This document shows positions 22,208 through 29,984 of a stretch of 36,041 bases of DNA, one piece after another (the stretch's first letter is position 1; every line of letters begins with the position of its first letter). The notes beneath the pieces were generated by a model. The model did not search any database and had not been told where the DNA came from. It saw only the letters and a list, made by a program, of their open reading frames with translations. Both the position numbers and the translations under genes were made by a program. Origin of the DNA: a virus; the IMG/VR virus record IMGVR_UViG_3300032163_000061, positions 1 through 36,041 of that record; one strand, written 5' to 3'.

Positions 22208-24373
22208 TTAAAACCTCGGAACCGTCTGCAAGTACCGCTCACCGGAGTCTCTGAGGTCTACACCGTGGACGACTTCGAAGTCGGCTTCGATTTCCTCGAT
22301 GACAGGCGCGGTCAGGCAAACCCCTGCGGAAGGCTGCATGAACCCGACTGCCCAGCGGAACTTGCCGCCCCGGTCGCTCACCTGAAACCCGGAGAGGACT
22401 TCGGGGAAGCGGCCAATCGATGAGCCGAAGCGCGACCATCGCTTCCCGTAATCCCACGAGTAGTAGAAGAAGCCCTTGAACTTCGTCGGGTCAAACTCCC
22501 GCCCGTTTATACGGACTTCCTTCAGCCGACACACCTTCCCCGGCGCGGGTGTAATCTGCGTCCCCTCGATGAGCCCGACGTTGTGCAGGAAGGGGGCCTG
22601 TTCGGTGCCGGGACGGTCGTCCGTCGGCGTGTTCATCACCCAGACGTTGAAGCGGCCAATCGCGATGAGGTTCCGCGCATGGTTCAGGTTCGTCCCACCG
22701 ATGTTGGCGAAGAGAACCTGTCCGATCTCATCCGGTTCGGGGAGCGAGGTCATGTCGTGCCAGATGGCCGACTGGTCAGTGCGCCCGTAGAGGAGGTGCG
22801 GGAAGTTCCCGGACTTGTCGAGCCCGTCGAGCGGGAAGTTCGTATTATCGACGGAGGGCGACCACGGGGTAATCTGGCAGTTCAGCCACGTCACCGACGC
22901 GGTCATAGCCCCCGAGAAGGTCAACTGCACCCAGTAGCGGGTGACACCGTTCACCGTCGTCTGCACCCATCCGGTACTCGCGACAGGGTCAACCATCAGG
23001 ACGATATTGCCGGATTGTCCGAGAGGGGCCCCGGCGAGTTCGGTGAAGTCGCGGAAGCCTGTGTTCTTCGCGCCCACCGTCGTCCACGTCGAGAGGGCTG
23101 CGGTCGCCGCCGCGACAGTCGCGACCTTCACGGTCATCGTACGGGCGACGATATTCGCCGACCCTGTATTGAAGAGGACGGCAGTGAAGGGCCTGTCCCA
23201 GCCGACGTATATCTTCAGCGCGGCGTTCGCGGGAAGAGTGGAGCCATCGGTGAGGTCGAGGTTACGGACAGCGGCTGAGTCGTCGGTGAAGGCCGCATCA
23301 TCGACCGTCTGGTAGAACTTCAGTGTTGAGCCAGCGGAAATTTGCTTGCTCGACGGCGGGCCGTACGTCGCACCAATCATCCAGTGCCGCATCGCGCCGA
23401 CTGTCGAGAAATTCGCGCCCGTCGTGTGCGCGTTCGGAGTCGCCATGAACCCGCCCGGGTCGAACGCCTTCACGTTGTTCCCGTCGAAGATGACCGCGCC
23501 GCCGTCGCCCATCGGGATAACGAGCGCGTCCCCGAGGAAGTACGAGTTCTTGCCGTTCGTGCCGTGCATGAATGTACGCCACGCTGGCGTGTAGTTCACC
23601 CACTGGTCGAGCCCCTGATTGTAGGCGAACACGCCTTCGGGCTTAATCGCCACACACGCGTTCCTGACAGCGGTGAGGAGGTTGATACCCGTCCCAGCGA
23701 AGCCGACCGTCGTCGCCGTGCCCCAGTTCGCGAGCGTGAACCGCTCCGTACCGTACGGGCATACCGACACCTGACTCGCCGCGAGGCCGTTCGTCGCCTG
23801 AGCCGTCCGGTACGCCTTACCGTTCAGGTTGAAGAGAAGTCCCGCGTACACGTCAGCGGATGTCGTCACGGTCTGTGCGCGGTTCATCCGACGAATCTTC
23901 GCCGACGACGATACGCCCCCGAAGCACGCGTAGAGGTACGGGACGCCTGACCCGTCATCGTCGAACATCCCGCCCGTCGCGTTCGTTGAGCCGAGAACAT
24001 TCGAGCCCACCTCAGTAACCGCGCCGAACTGAATCTGCATAATCTTCAGGCCGACGATGTAGAAGATGGCGGGGTAGAGTCCGTTGGTCGCTGTCCACTC
24101 GACGGCGAATACCGGAGTGAGGTCGTGATTCACCGCAGTCTTCGCGATGCGGGCCCCCATGCGAATCTCTCCGGGCCAGCGGGCGTCGATGCTGCCGTGG
24201 ACGCGGTTGTATCGGAGCGTGGTGCCGACGACAGCCGTGTACTCGGCCATTCGAGATGTTTCTCGGACACCACGAGAGTCCCCAAATCCCTCGTGGAAGG
24301 ACTTGAAGAGTTTCGTCGTTACGATTTCAGGCGCATCGGACTGAGGCTTGTTGTCGGGTGTTTTCGGGGCCAT
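22208..24373 (-). CDS. Large tail structural protein, beta-propeller-like, 721 aa
   Basis: The 721-residue product is beta-rich throughout, with short Gly-rich segments recurring (Y-L-Y-A-C-F-G-G, G-V-F-A-Y-N, A-V-I-F-D-G) that look like propeller blades in the first 350 residues, then a mixed region with W-V-Q-L-T-F-S-G-A type strands. Large beta-propeller proteins form the tail nozzle in T7-type podophages, so a tail tube or nozzle component is plausible. ATG 24373 directly abuts the stop of the upstream gene, and a GTTTAGAC element spans that junction. Confidence 0.7.
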   Translation of the reverse strand: MAPKTPDNKPQSDAPEIVTTKLFKSFHEGFGDSRGVRETSRMAEYTAVVGTTLRYNRVHGSIDARWPGEIRMGARIAKTAVNHDLTPVFAVEWTATNGLYPAIFYIVGLKIMQIQFGAVTEVGSNVLGSTNATGGMFDDDGSGVPYLYACFGGVSSSAKIRRMNRAQTVTTSADVYAGLLFNLNGKAYRTAQATNGLAASQVSVCPYGTERFTLANWGTATTVGFAGTGINLLTAVRNACVAIKPEGVFAYNQGLDQWVNYTPAWRTFMHGTNGKNSYFLGDALVIPMGDGGAVIFDGNNVKAFDPGGFMATPNAHTTGANFSTVGAMRHWMIGATYGPPSSKQISAGSTLKFYQTVDDAAFTDDSAAVRNLDLTDGSTLPANAALKIYVGWDRPFTAVLFNTGSANIVARTMTVKVATVAAATAALSTWTTVGAKNTGFRDFTELAGAPLGQSGNIVLMVDPVASTGWVQTTVNGVTRYWVQLTFSGAMTASVTWLNCQITPWSPSVDNTNFPLDGLDKSGNFPHLLYGRTDQSAIWHDMTSLPEPDEIGQVLFANIGGTNLNHARNLIAIGRFNVWVMNTPTDDRPGTEQAPFLHNVGLIEGTQITPAPGKVCRLKEVRINGREFDPTKFKGFFYYSWDYGKRWSRFGSSIGRFPEVLSGFQVSDRGGKFRWAVGFMQPSAGVCLTAPVIEEIEADFEVVHGVDLRDSGERYLQTVPRF
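22505..22512 (+). repeat. GTTTAKAC element 18 (GTTTATAC)
   Basis: Inside the 721-aa gene, read leftward as Arg-Ile-Asn. Confidence 0.8.
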
Positions 24374-24381
24374 GTCTAAAC
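24374..24381 (-). repeat. GTTTAKAC element 19 (GTTTAGAC)
   Basis: At the junction of the 443- and 721-aa genes: its TAG is the stop of the first, and the ATG of the second abuts it. Confidence 0.8.
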
Positions 24382-25707
24382 CTGAATCTGCGGGATCATT
24401 ACGGGGACATCAGTCTCCTCGATCCACTGCGGTTCTGGCCCGAATTCACCTTCCCAGTATGCGAGTTCCGTGCTGGCCCTGACCCAGTCGTCTTGCCAGT
24501 CGGCACCGAAGATGTCCATGTAGAACTTCGCCACACGCTCCGCGAGCGCAGCGACGATGTACTCTTTCGGGCAGAGGGTCGCGGCGGCATCGCCAGTAGC
24601 GCGGGCCGCGATGGTAAAGTATGAAGCAGAGAGGCGCGGGAAGAATCCACGCTCCATGTACATGACAGCCTGTTCGCCGAGCGGCTGGTCGAAGTTCACC
24701 TCGACCTGTGAGCCCACCTGAACTCGCGACACGCCCAGCTTGTTGTTCTTGTACATATTGTCGGCTTGCTCGCTCTGTGCGGGGTTGACATTCGTGAGCG
24801 TGAAGAAATTCCCCACGCGCTTCTTCGTTGTAATCCGGTCGGGGAGGGACTTGCGCGTCTTCCCCCGCTTGTGCATGTAGAAGGGGCCCCACTCGGTTGT
24901 CGAAGCATTCGTGTCCGAGTACAGCTTAATGCGGATTTCGTAGCAGTTCGCCGGGATGGTGAAGAGGATGCTAATCCACCCCTGCCCCTTGCCGATATGC
25001 GTCGTCTTAATGCCGCCCTGCGTAAGAGCGACGGCGTTCTGCACGTCGGCGATGACGAGCGATGCGGTTGCGGCGAGACCGGGAGTTGCAGTGACCCATG
25101 CGGATACTGGCACCTGAAGGAAGTAACGCTCGCCCGGGTTCACGTAGATCGACGCCGTCTGGACGAAGTCGGTTGACGCTGTGGTGTGGACTACTTGAAG
25201 GGCGCGGTAGTAGTGCGCGTCGGGAAAGGACGGATACACCTTCGTCCTCGTTGCGCCGCTCGCCACCGACCACGACGTTACACCCGAGTCCTGCATGTCT
25301 CCGTCAGTGATGTCCGTCAGCGCAGTCGGACGCCACGTCGAGCAGAAGCGCGAGAGACAGTCGTCACGAAGGCGATCCACGTAGTCCGGGTCAATCCCCC
25401 GCAGCCAAATCTCGTACGTGTCGCCGCTCGCGAGCGCACCAGTAAGGGAGGGGGTGAGGTAGAGGTAGCCGTTGATGGCATCGAGGTGATCGACGTTCGC
25501 CGTCTCACCCTGATACGTCCCGGAGGAGATTCGGACGATGGCGTTGTCGAAGAGCGAGGCCGGGAGGTTCACACCCTGAAGCCGCTCCGTGTCGATGATG
25601 TAGGCGACGTTACTCGCAGCGGTCGCTGCGCCGAGGTACACCCATCCACCGACGATCTCCGAAAGTCCCTGTCGTATCTCTTTGCCTGTTGCCGTTGCTG
25701 CTGCCAT
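24376..25707 (-). CDS. Virion structural protein, tail or head-tail adaptor candidate, 443 aa
   Basis: AAGGAG lies about 6 bases before ATG 25707. The first 100 residues (W-V-Y-L-G-A-A-T-A-A, then I-V-R-I-S-S-G-T-Y-Q-G-E-T) are beta-rich; the middle (from D-M-Q-D-S-G-V-T-S-W) looks like a jellyroll carbohydrate-binding-type domain; the C-terminal 100 residues are helical and Trp-rich. No exact family is recognised. It lies between capsid-region genes and the large propeller-like protein, which suggests a connector or tail-tube part. Confidence 0.65.
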   Translation of the reverse strand: MAAATATGKEIRQGLSEIVGGWVYLGAATAASNVAYIIDTERLQGVNLPASLFDNAIVRISSGTYQGETANVDHLDAINGYLYLTPSLTGALASGDTYEIWLRGIDPDYVDRLRDDCLSRFCSTWRPTALTDITDGDMQDSGVTSWSVASGATRTKVYPSFPDAHYYRALQVVHTTASTDFVQTASIYVNPGERYFLQVPVSAWVTATPGLAATASLVIADVQNAVALTQGGIKTTHIGKGQGWISILFTIPANCYEIRIKLYSDTNASTTEWGPFYMHKRGKTRKSLPDRITTKKRVGNFFTLTNVNPAQSEQADNMYKNNKLGVSRVQVGSQVEVNFDQPLGEQAVMYMERGFFPRLSASYFTIAARATGDAAATLCPKEYIVAALAERVAKFYMDIFGADWQDDWVRASTELAYWEGEFGPEPQWIEETDVPVMIPQIQV

Positions 25708-25746
25708 GTCTATCTCCTTGAGGTATCACGCGGAAGGGGAGTCGAT

Positions 25747-25770
25747 GGGGAGGGGAATTACCCCCTCCCC
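25747..25770 (-). terminator. G-rich hairpin after the 216-aa gene
   Basis: GGGGAGGGG (25747-25755) pairs perfectly with CCCCTCCCC (25762-25770), a 9-bp stem with a 6-base loop. It starts 8 bases downstream of the TAA at 25780-25778. There is no clear T-run on the leftward side, so it may stabilise the message end more than stop transcription. Confidence 0.5.
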
Positions 25771-25777
25771 GTTCAAC

Positions 25778-26428
25778 TTAGTTCTGGACAGCCGTCTCGG
25801 AGAATTCCTTCCACTGCAATTCAGCGAAGAACGACACGGCGTTCCCACCGATGTAGATGAGGAAGGTCGCGGGGCCGCGAAGCAGCGGGATGACCTTCGA
25901 TGCGCGAGGGTTCCACACGTACTTCTGGTTGACCGCCGACGCCGCAAAGGTTTGTCGGTCGAGTTCCAGCATGTTCACTTCGGCAGTGATGCCAGACGTG
26001 ACAAGCTGTCGCGAGACGCAGTTCGACGCGAGCGGCGCAGCCGTGTTCAGGGACAGAGGCTGCGTGGTGCCCGCCGTCGAGGTGCCGTTGCCGACATCGT
26101 TCTGGCAGATGGCGATGGCGATTTCACCCTGCGTGGTAGCACCCGCCGCCTCGATGGTGATGTTACACAGCAGCGGGATGATGGCCGTTCCATCGGGAAC
26201 CCGGAGCATCGCCTGTGGCAAAGCCGTGGTGATGGCCTGTGTCGCCGGGGTTGCGACCGGAGTCGTCAAGGTGCCCCAATGCACCCCGAACAGCCGACCC
26301 GTGATGGCGAGGCCGACAGCCGCGTCCTCGTGGTAGAGGTCGCCGTACGGCGATGCGTGGACACCAACCCACGTATTGTCCCCAGCCCTGCCGGGAGTGC
26401 CCATCGTTACTGCTCTAAGGTCGCTCAT
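25778..26428 (-). CDS. Hypothetical virion-region protein, 216 aa
   Basis: AGGTGA lies 8 bases before ATG 26428. Ala/Thr-rich, mostly beta, with strands such as A-I-I-P-L-L-C-N-I-T-I-E and a final F-L-I-Y-I-G-G-N-A-V-S-F. The composition suits a virion or decoration protein. It sits between the next two structural genes and is flanked by G-rich hairpins on both sides. No family is recognised. Confidence 0.68.
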   Translation of the reverse strand: MSDLRAVTMGTPGRAGDNTWVGVHASPYGDLYHEDAAVGLAITGRLFGVHWGTLTTPVATPATQAITTALPQAMLRVPDGTAIIPLLCNITIEAAGATTQGEIAIAICQNDVGNGTSTAGTTQPLSLNTAAPLASNCVSRQLVTSGITAEVNMLELDRQTFAASAVNQKYVWNPRASKVIPLLRGPATFLIYIGGNAVSFFAELQWKEFSETAVQN

Positions 26429-26491
26429 TTCAATTCACCTGTTCACCTTCATACCTTGTGGGAACCTCTCGGAGCCGCCGAGTCGGACTAA

Positions 26492-26513
26492 GGGGGAGAG
26501 CGAACCCTCCCCC
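26492..26513 (-). terminator. Hairpin after the 293-aa gene
   Basis: GGGGGAG (26492-26498) pairs with CTCCCCC (26507-26513) across an 8-base loop, 8 bases after the stop at 26521. A second short stem, CTCGG/CCGAG, lies at 26466-26480. The run GTTTTG on the right side would suit a rightward terminator, so the direction of action is uncertain. Confidence 0.45.
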
Positions 26514-26520
26514 GTTTTGC

Positions 26521-27402
26521 TTAGAACGGCGACAGCGGCTTCTGCGCTCCGACGCGCACGTAGTCAACGGCACAAGCGACGTTCGTACTCGAACCGCCTG
26601 TCGGCGCACCCGAGAAGATGAACGGGAGCAGCAGCTTCTCCGAGTCCGGGCCGACAGTGCTGGTTGCGACGAGCGCGTCGTTGATGAACAGACGAGCCAC
26701 AGACGGGCCCAAGTCCTGCCCGTTGCCCTGAAGTTCAATGCGGATGATGGTGAACGCGGCAGCGGTCGGAACACCGAAAGGGGCAGCGGTCGGGGAAACG
26801 ACGACCTTCGTCGCGGCACCAGCCGATGCGGTCGTGCCCTTCACGACGAGGGCCGCAGTCGTCAGCGTCTGCGACGTGTCGATCCAGTACATCGCACCGT
26901 CAGCTGCCGTCGCGAAGGTCGGAGTGTCGATGTCACTGAGGACAGCGGACGAGGCCGGGAGAGCGTTCGCGAAACCCACACCGAGTACGAAGTCGGTGAC
27001 CTGAGTCTCACGCAGCCGAACCTCGAAGAAGGGGTTCATGTCCGGGGTGTACATCTTCGGGCCTTGCAGGTTGTGCAAGTAGCCAGAGGCGGCTGTGCTG
27101 TTCAGGAGCAGACACGAAGGAGCGGTGATGGACGGGGCCAGCTTGGACGGGTCGTCCGGGGTGCCAGCCGTCTCGGCGTACGTCCACCCGTACCGCATGT
27201 CAGCCGCCAGCACCACAGCGGTGATGGTCAGTTGCTGGAAGTCGTCGTAGTGGTACATGTAGTCGGGCGTGTTCTGCGCGAGGGCGTGGAACATCGGACT
27301 ACCCGGGCCATGTGTGCCACCGAGCAAGTCCTTCACTCGACCAACCTTCGGTCGGAGAGTCGGTTGCAACTTAGATGCGGGAACAGATGCGTCAGCAGCC
27401 AT
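26521..27402 (-). CDS. Hypothetical virion-region protein, 293 aa
   Basis: GAAAGGA lies before ATG 27402. The protein has a mixed beginning with Pro- and Lys-rich turns, a beta-rich middle with S-Q-T-L-T-T-A-A-L-V-V-K-G, and a stretch near residues 220-260 (F-T-I-I-R-I-E-L-Q-G-N-G) that looks like a jellyroll-type strand set. No catalytic residues or known family are visible. It lies downstream of the capsid gene, so it is probably a head or decoration protein. The longest right-arm gap precedes it. Confidence 0.68.
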   Translation of the reverse strand: MAADASVPASKLQPTLRPKVGRVKDLLGGTHGPGSPMFHALAQNTPDYMYHYDDFQQLTITAVVLAADMRYGWTYAETAGTPDDPSKLAPSITAPSCLLLNSTAASGYLHNLQGPKMYTPDMNPFFEVRLRETQVTDFVLGVGFANALPASSAVLSDIDTPTFATAADGAMYWIDTSQTLTTAALVVKGTTASAGAATKVVVSPTAAPFGVPTAAAFTIIRIELQGNGQDLGPSVARLFINDALVATSTVGPDSEKLLLPFIFSGAPTGGSSTNVACAVDYVRVGAQKPLSPF

Positions 27403-27477
27403 GATACACGTCCTTTCGTGACGTACACGGCTTCGACACTCAACTGGCGTCCCTGCCGTTCAACTTAGCTTCCCTCA

Positions 27478-27505
27478 GTCTACCGGAGAGCGTTTAGACG
27501 TGCAA
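27478..27505 (-). promoter_or_regulatory. Weak promoter-like pair around a GTTTAGAC element
   Basis: Read leftward, TTGCAC (27505-27500) and TAGACT (27482-27477) are 17 bases apart. The matches to the sigma70 consensus are modest (three and four of six). The GTTTAGAC element (27492-27499) fills the spacer next to the upstream hexamer. Confidence 0.25.
27492..27499 (+). repeat. GTTTAKAC element 20 (GTTTAGAC)
   Basis: In the longest right-arm gap, between a hairpin and the 293-aa gene. Confidence 0.8.
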
Positions 27506-27507
27506 AT

Positions 27508-27540
27508 GGGAAGGGGCCAGCTTCCTGCCAGCCCCTTCCC
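27508..27540 (-). terminator. Hairpin after the 266-aa gene
   Basis: GGGAAGGGGC (27508-27517) pairs perfectly with GCCCCTTCCC (27531-27540), a 10-bp stem with a 13-base loop, 22 bases downstream of the stop at 27563. The leftward side continues into ATTTGC and the GTTTAGAC element. Confidence 0.5.
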
Positions 27541-27562
27541 TCGAAACGCTTCCCTGCGTGAC

Positions 27563-28363
27563 CTACGCTGTTGCGCCCGATGCAACCGGAGCGGCGTACG
27601 CACGGACGGTCAGGCCCGCGTTCTTCACCGCTTCAGCCGCCTCGCGGAACGGGTACTTGTGCGCCGACATCAGGTGGCCCCGGTACGCTTCCCCGGCGAG
27701 ACCCCGGTCTTCCGGCATGAAGAAGAGGGTGTGCCCGCATGCCTCGCACACGAAGTTGATGATGGTGTCCTTGATGGCCTCATACTGCGGGAACTTGAGC
27801 CCCGGCAGCGGCGGATTGACGTGCCACTTGTGGGCGATGACCTGACTCGCCACGAACTCCTTCGCGCCGCCAGCGCGGAAGAGCGGGTAGAACTGCACGA
27901 CTCCCTCGGGCACCTTCGGAGGCTCGACGTAGCCGTACTTCGTGATTGGGATGAAGCCCTTCTTCAGATAGAGCGTGTACGAGCCCGCGTCCCGGTTGCC
28001 GTTCGGAGTCGGCCCACCCGGGAGACAGACGATCCAGCCTCGGGAGGTGGCGTCGGGCCACGTCTGCGGCTTGCGCCAGAACATCCACGGGTAACCGCCG
28101 ACGCTGGCCTGTCCGTCGAGCAGCCCTGATTCCTGCCCCTGCCCCGCCTTGACCTGATTCAGTTCCTCGCGGAGAGCCGATACCTCGGCGTCACGGGCGC
28201 GGAGAGCCTTCTCGATGATGCCCTCGACGGTCTCGGGAGTTGCGCCTTCGACGTTCGTCGGCACCGAGACCTCCGCTACGGGCTCCGGTGCTTCCTCATG
28301 CCGTGGCACCGAGGGAACGAGCCCGCCTTCGAATGTGTCTGCCTTCTTGTCCTTGTCTACCAT
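27563..28363 (-). CDS. Virion-region protein with coiled coil and C2H2-like zinc finger, 266 aa
   Basis: ATG 28363 follows GGAGG; the longer reading from 28420 has no such site. The first 60 residues are acidic and probably disordered, then E-G-I-I-E-K-A-L-R-A-R-D-A-E-V-S-A-L-R-E-E-L forms a coiled coil (about residues 45-75). Near residues 204-232, C-x2-C followed by H-x4-H (F-V-C-E-A-C-G-H-T then R-G-H-L-M-S-A-H) fits a zinc finger, unusual for a capsid-region gene. It might bind DNA or organise the head interior. Function unknown. Confidence 0.7.
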   Translation of the reverse strand: MVDKDKKADTFEGGLVPSVPRHEEAPEPVAEVSVPTNVEGATPETVEGIIEKALRARDAEVSALREELNQVKAGQGQESGLLDGQASVGGYPWMFWRKPQTWPDATSRGWIVCLPGGPTPNGNRDAGSYTLYLKKGFIPITKYGYVEPPKVPEGVVQFYPLFRAGGAKEFVASQVIAHKWHVNPPLPGLKFPQYEAIKDTIINFVCEACGHTLFFMPEDRGLAGEAYRGHLMSAHKYPFREAAEAVKNAGLTVRAYAAPVASGATA

Positions 28364-28371
28364 TTCGCCTC

Positions 28372-28935
28372 CTAGCGTGAGATTGAGGGCTTGTCCGGGG
28401 TTGCTTTCCCGTACCCCCATGTAGTCGGATTCTTCGCGGCCTTCTCCGCTGCTAGAATCTTGTCCCTGCGTACCGCTATTTCGACCGACACTTTCGGTGC
28501 CCAGAAGACGCCGACGATGCGATAGTCAACCATGCCATACGAGTCATTGAGGGACATCGGCTGTTTCAGGGTTTCGCGACCTTCGCCATTCGTCTGCGCG
28601 TCTATGAGTTCATCCGGAGCCGCCCGTCCGAGATCGCGGGTTATCGAATACGTCCCGTAGGGCGTACCATCTGCGTTCGTTACCACCTGTGGGTTGCCGT
28701 CGGGGAGTGGGATGAGGTCGAGGCCCTGAAGTTCCATCGCCCGGATGAAGAGCCGTGCGCCCTTCTTCAGCGCGTCCATGAGTTCCTTCCCCTTGACGCC
28801 GTACTCGACGGGGAGGGCCGCTTCCCGGGTGACGACCATCTTCTCGACATCCTGCTGCATCGCGATCAGAGGGCCTTCGCTATGCGGGCCCTTCGACGCG
28901 GCGACGTACTTCATTACGACACGAGAATCTGACAT
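28372..28935 (-). CDS. Hypothetical head-region protein, 187 aa
   Basis: AGAGAGG lies about 10 bases before ATG 28935. The product is mixed alpha/beta with an internal Pro/Asp-rich turn and a basic C-terminal helix (RRDKILAAEKAAKN). No motif is recognised. It is the first gene after the major capsid protein, and a hairpin and a GTTTATAC element lie in the gap before it. Confidence 0.67.
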   Translation of the reverse strand: MSDSRVVMKYVAASKGPHSEGPLIAMQQDVEKMVVTREAALPVEYGVKGKELMDALKKGARLFIRAMELQGLDLIPLPDGNPQVVTNADGTPYGTYSITRDLGRAAPDELIDAQTNGEGRETLKQPMSLNDSYGMVDYRIVGVFWAPKVSVEIAVRRDKILAAEKAAKNPTTWGYGKATPDKPSISR

Positions 28936-28962
28936 GGAAGGGTTGCCTCTCTTTCCTGCATC

Positions 28963-28992
28963 AGTATAAACGGAAGGGGCGGGGCTTTTCAA
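28963..28992 (-). promoter_or_regulatory. Promoter-like pair overlapping GTTTATAC
   Basis: Read leftward, TTGAAA (28992-28987) and TATACT (28968-28963) are 18 bases apart, each matching five of six consensus positions. The -10 hexamer lies within and beside the GTTTATAC element (28964-28971), and the -35 hexamer lies in the loop of the post-capsid hairpin. Confidence 0.3.
28964..28971 (-). repeat. GTTTAKAC element 21 (GTTTATAC)
   Basis: In the gap after the capsid gene, directly beyond the hairpin and overlapping a -10-like hexamer. Confidence 0.8.
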
Positions 28993-29007
28993 CCTCCCGC
29001 CCCTCCC
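28972..29007 (-). terminator. Hairpin after the major capsid gene
   Basis: GGAAGGGGCGGG (28972-28983) pairs with CCCGCCCCTCCC (28996-29007), 11 of 12 positions, with a 12-base loop, 22 bases after the capsid stop. On the leftward strand the stem runs straight into GTTTATAC, the only T-rich stretch there. Confidence 0.55.
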
Positions 29008-29028
29008 GTTGGCTTTCGCCCCGGGTAC

Positions 29029-29943
29029 TTACATACCCTTGATGAGAACCGCGCCCGAGTCACCGAGGGCTTCGAGTTCCGAGGAACCCGCGCCACCACT
29101 GGCCACGGTCGGCGTCTCCGTGGGCTGCTTGGCCTCTGCGACAGCGTAGAGGTCGAACATCAGCATCGCGTCGGCGTTGTACTCGATGCGGTACTGGGTC
29201 TTCGGGGTCGGCTTCACCTGTCGGATGAGGATGACCGCCGAACGGGCGAACAGCGCGTTGTCGTGCTGGCCCGAAGCCGGGGACTTCAACAGGTTGCTGA
29301 CGACTGCCGGGAACGAGTACAGGTTCGGCAACATAGCCGTCTCGATGGCTCGCTTGTCGCCCGACTGGAAGTCACGGCTGGTGATTCTGTCCTGACCGAA
29401 GAGGGACTGCGCCGCGCCCGGGCTGAAGGCCCACGTTGCGTCGTCGTAGAAGCCCGCGTCAGCGAGGTACTGCCATGCGCGACGGAGGACGGAGTCGTCG
29501 ATGTCGCCACCGTACGCACCGACCACCTGACTGAACGAGGCGGGCAGCGCGGCGAGCGAGACTTCCATGCCACGGACGAGCGCGTAGCCCATCTTGCCCG
29601 AGAGGGCGGCACGGTCGTTGTACTTCGACTGCGCTTGCACGACAGCGTTCAGAAGACACGCCGCGTACTCGTAGGTCGAGACGGTGATGTCTTGGGTCGT
29701 CTGCGTGATGGTGTTGAAGACGATGGTATTCGCGATACCCTCCGTCTTCGTCTGGGTCGCCATGTTCGAGCGGTGCGGGATGTGCAGGATGCGCCCGACG
29801 CTCATCTCGTTCTCGAAGCTGGTGTTGACCAACTTGCTGAGAACTTCCTTGAACTCGATGGCGTCCTGCGTGTCGTCTGCCCACACTTCCGGGAGGAAGG
29901 CGGCGTGGGTCGTGCTGGTGATTTCAAGTGTCGTTAGTGCCAT
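29029..29943 (-). CDS. Major capsid protein, 304 aa
   Basis: This is the major head subunit, probably HK97-fold: early F-L-P-E-V-W-A-D-D-T-Q-D-A-I-E-F (residues 16-31), then I-L-H-I-P-H-R-S-N and I-T-Q-T-T-Q-D-I-T-V-S-T-Y-E-Y-A, the pattern of the arm and spine region of T7-like and related capsids. It follows the scaffold-like gene immediately, as in most tailed phages, and is followed by a hairpin. AAAGGAAT lies before ATG 29943. The last 30 residues are Thr/Ala/Gly-rich. Length is normal for this family. Confidence 0.88.
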   Translation of the reverse strand: MALTTLEITSTTHAAFLPEVWADDTQDAIEFKEVLSKLVNTSFENEMSVGRILHIPHRSNMATQTKTEGIANTIVFNTITQTTQDITVSTYEYAACLLNAVVQAQSKYNDRAALSGKMGYALVRGMEVSLAALPASFSQVVGAYGGDIDDSVLRRAWQYLADAGFYDDATWAFSPGAAQSLFGQDRITSRDFQSGDKRAIETAMLPNLYSFPAVVSNLLKSPASGQHDNALFARSAVILIRQVKPTPKTQYRIEYNADAMLMFDLYAVAEAKQPTETPTVASGGAGSSELEALGDSGAVLIKGM

Positions 29944-29984
29944 TGTGGTGGATTCCTTTCCACTATTCGCTTACCGATTCGTCA

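Noticed and set aside
26458-27468. Plus-strand ORF of 336 codons in the structural arm
   Set aside because: It is opposite the 293-aa gene, is Arg-rich, and has no ribosome-binding site or domain.
29029-29943. Programmed frameshift near the structural genes
   Set aside because: No slippery heptamer with overlapping ORFs typical of tail chaperones was seen in this window.
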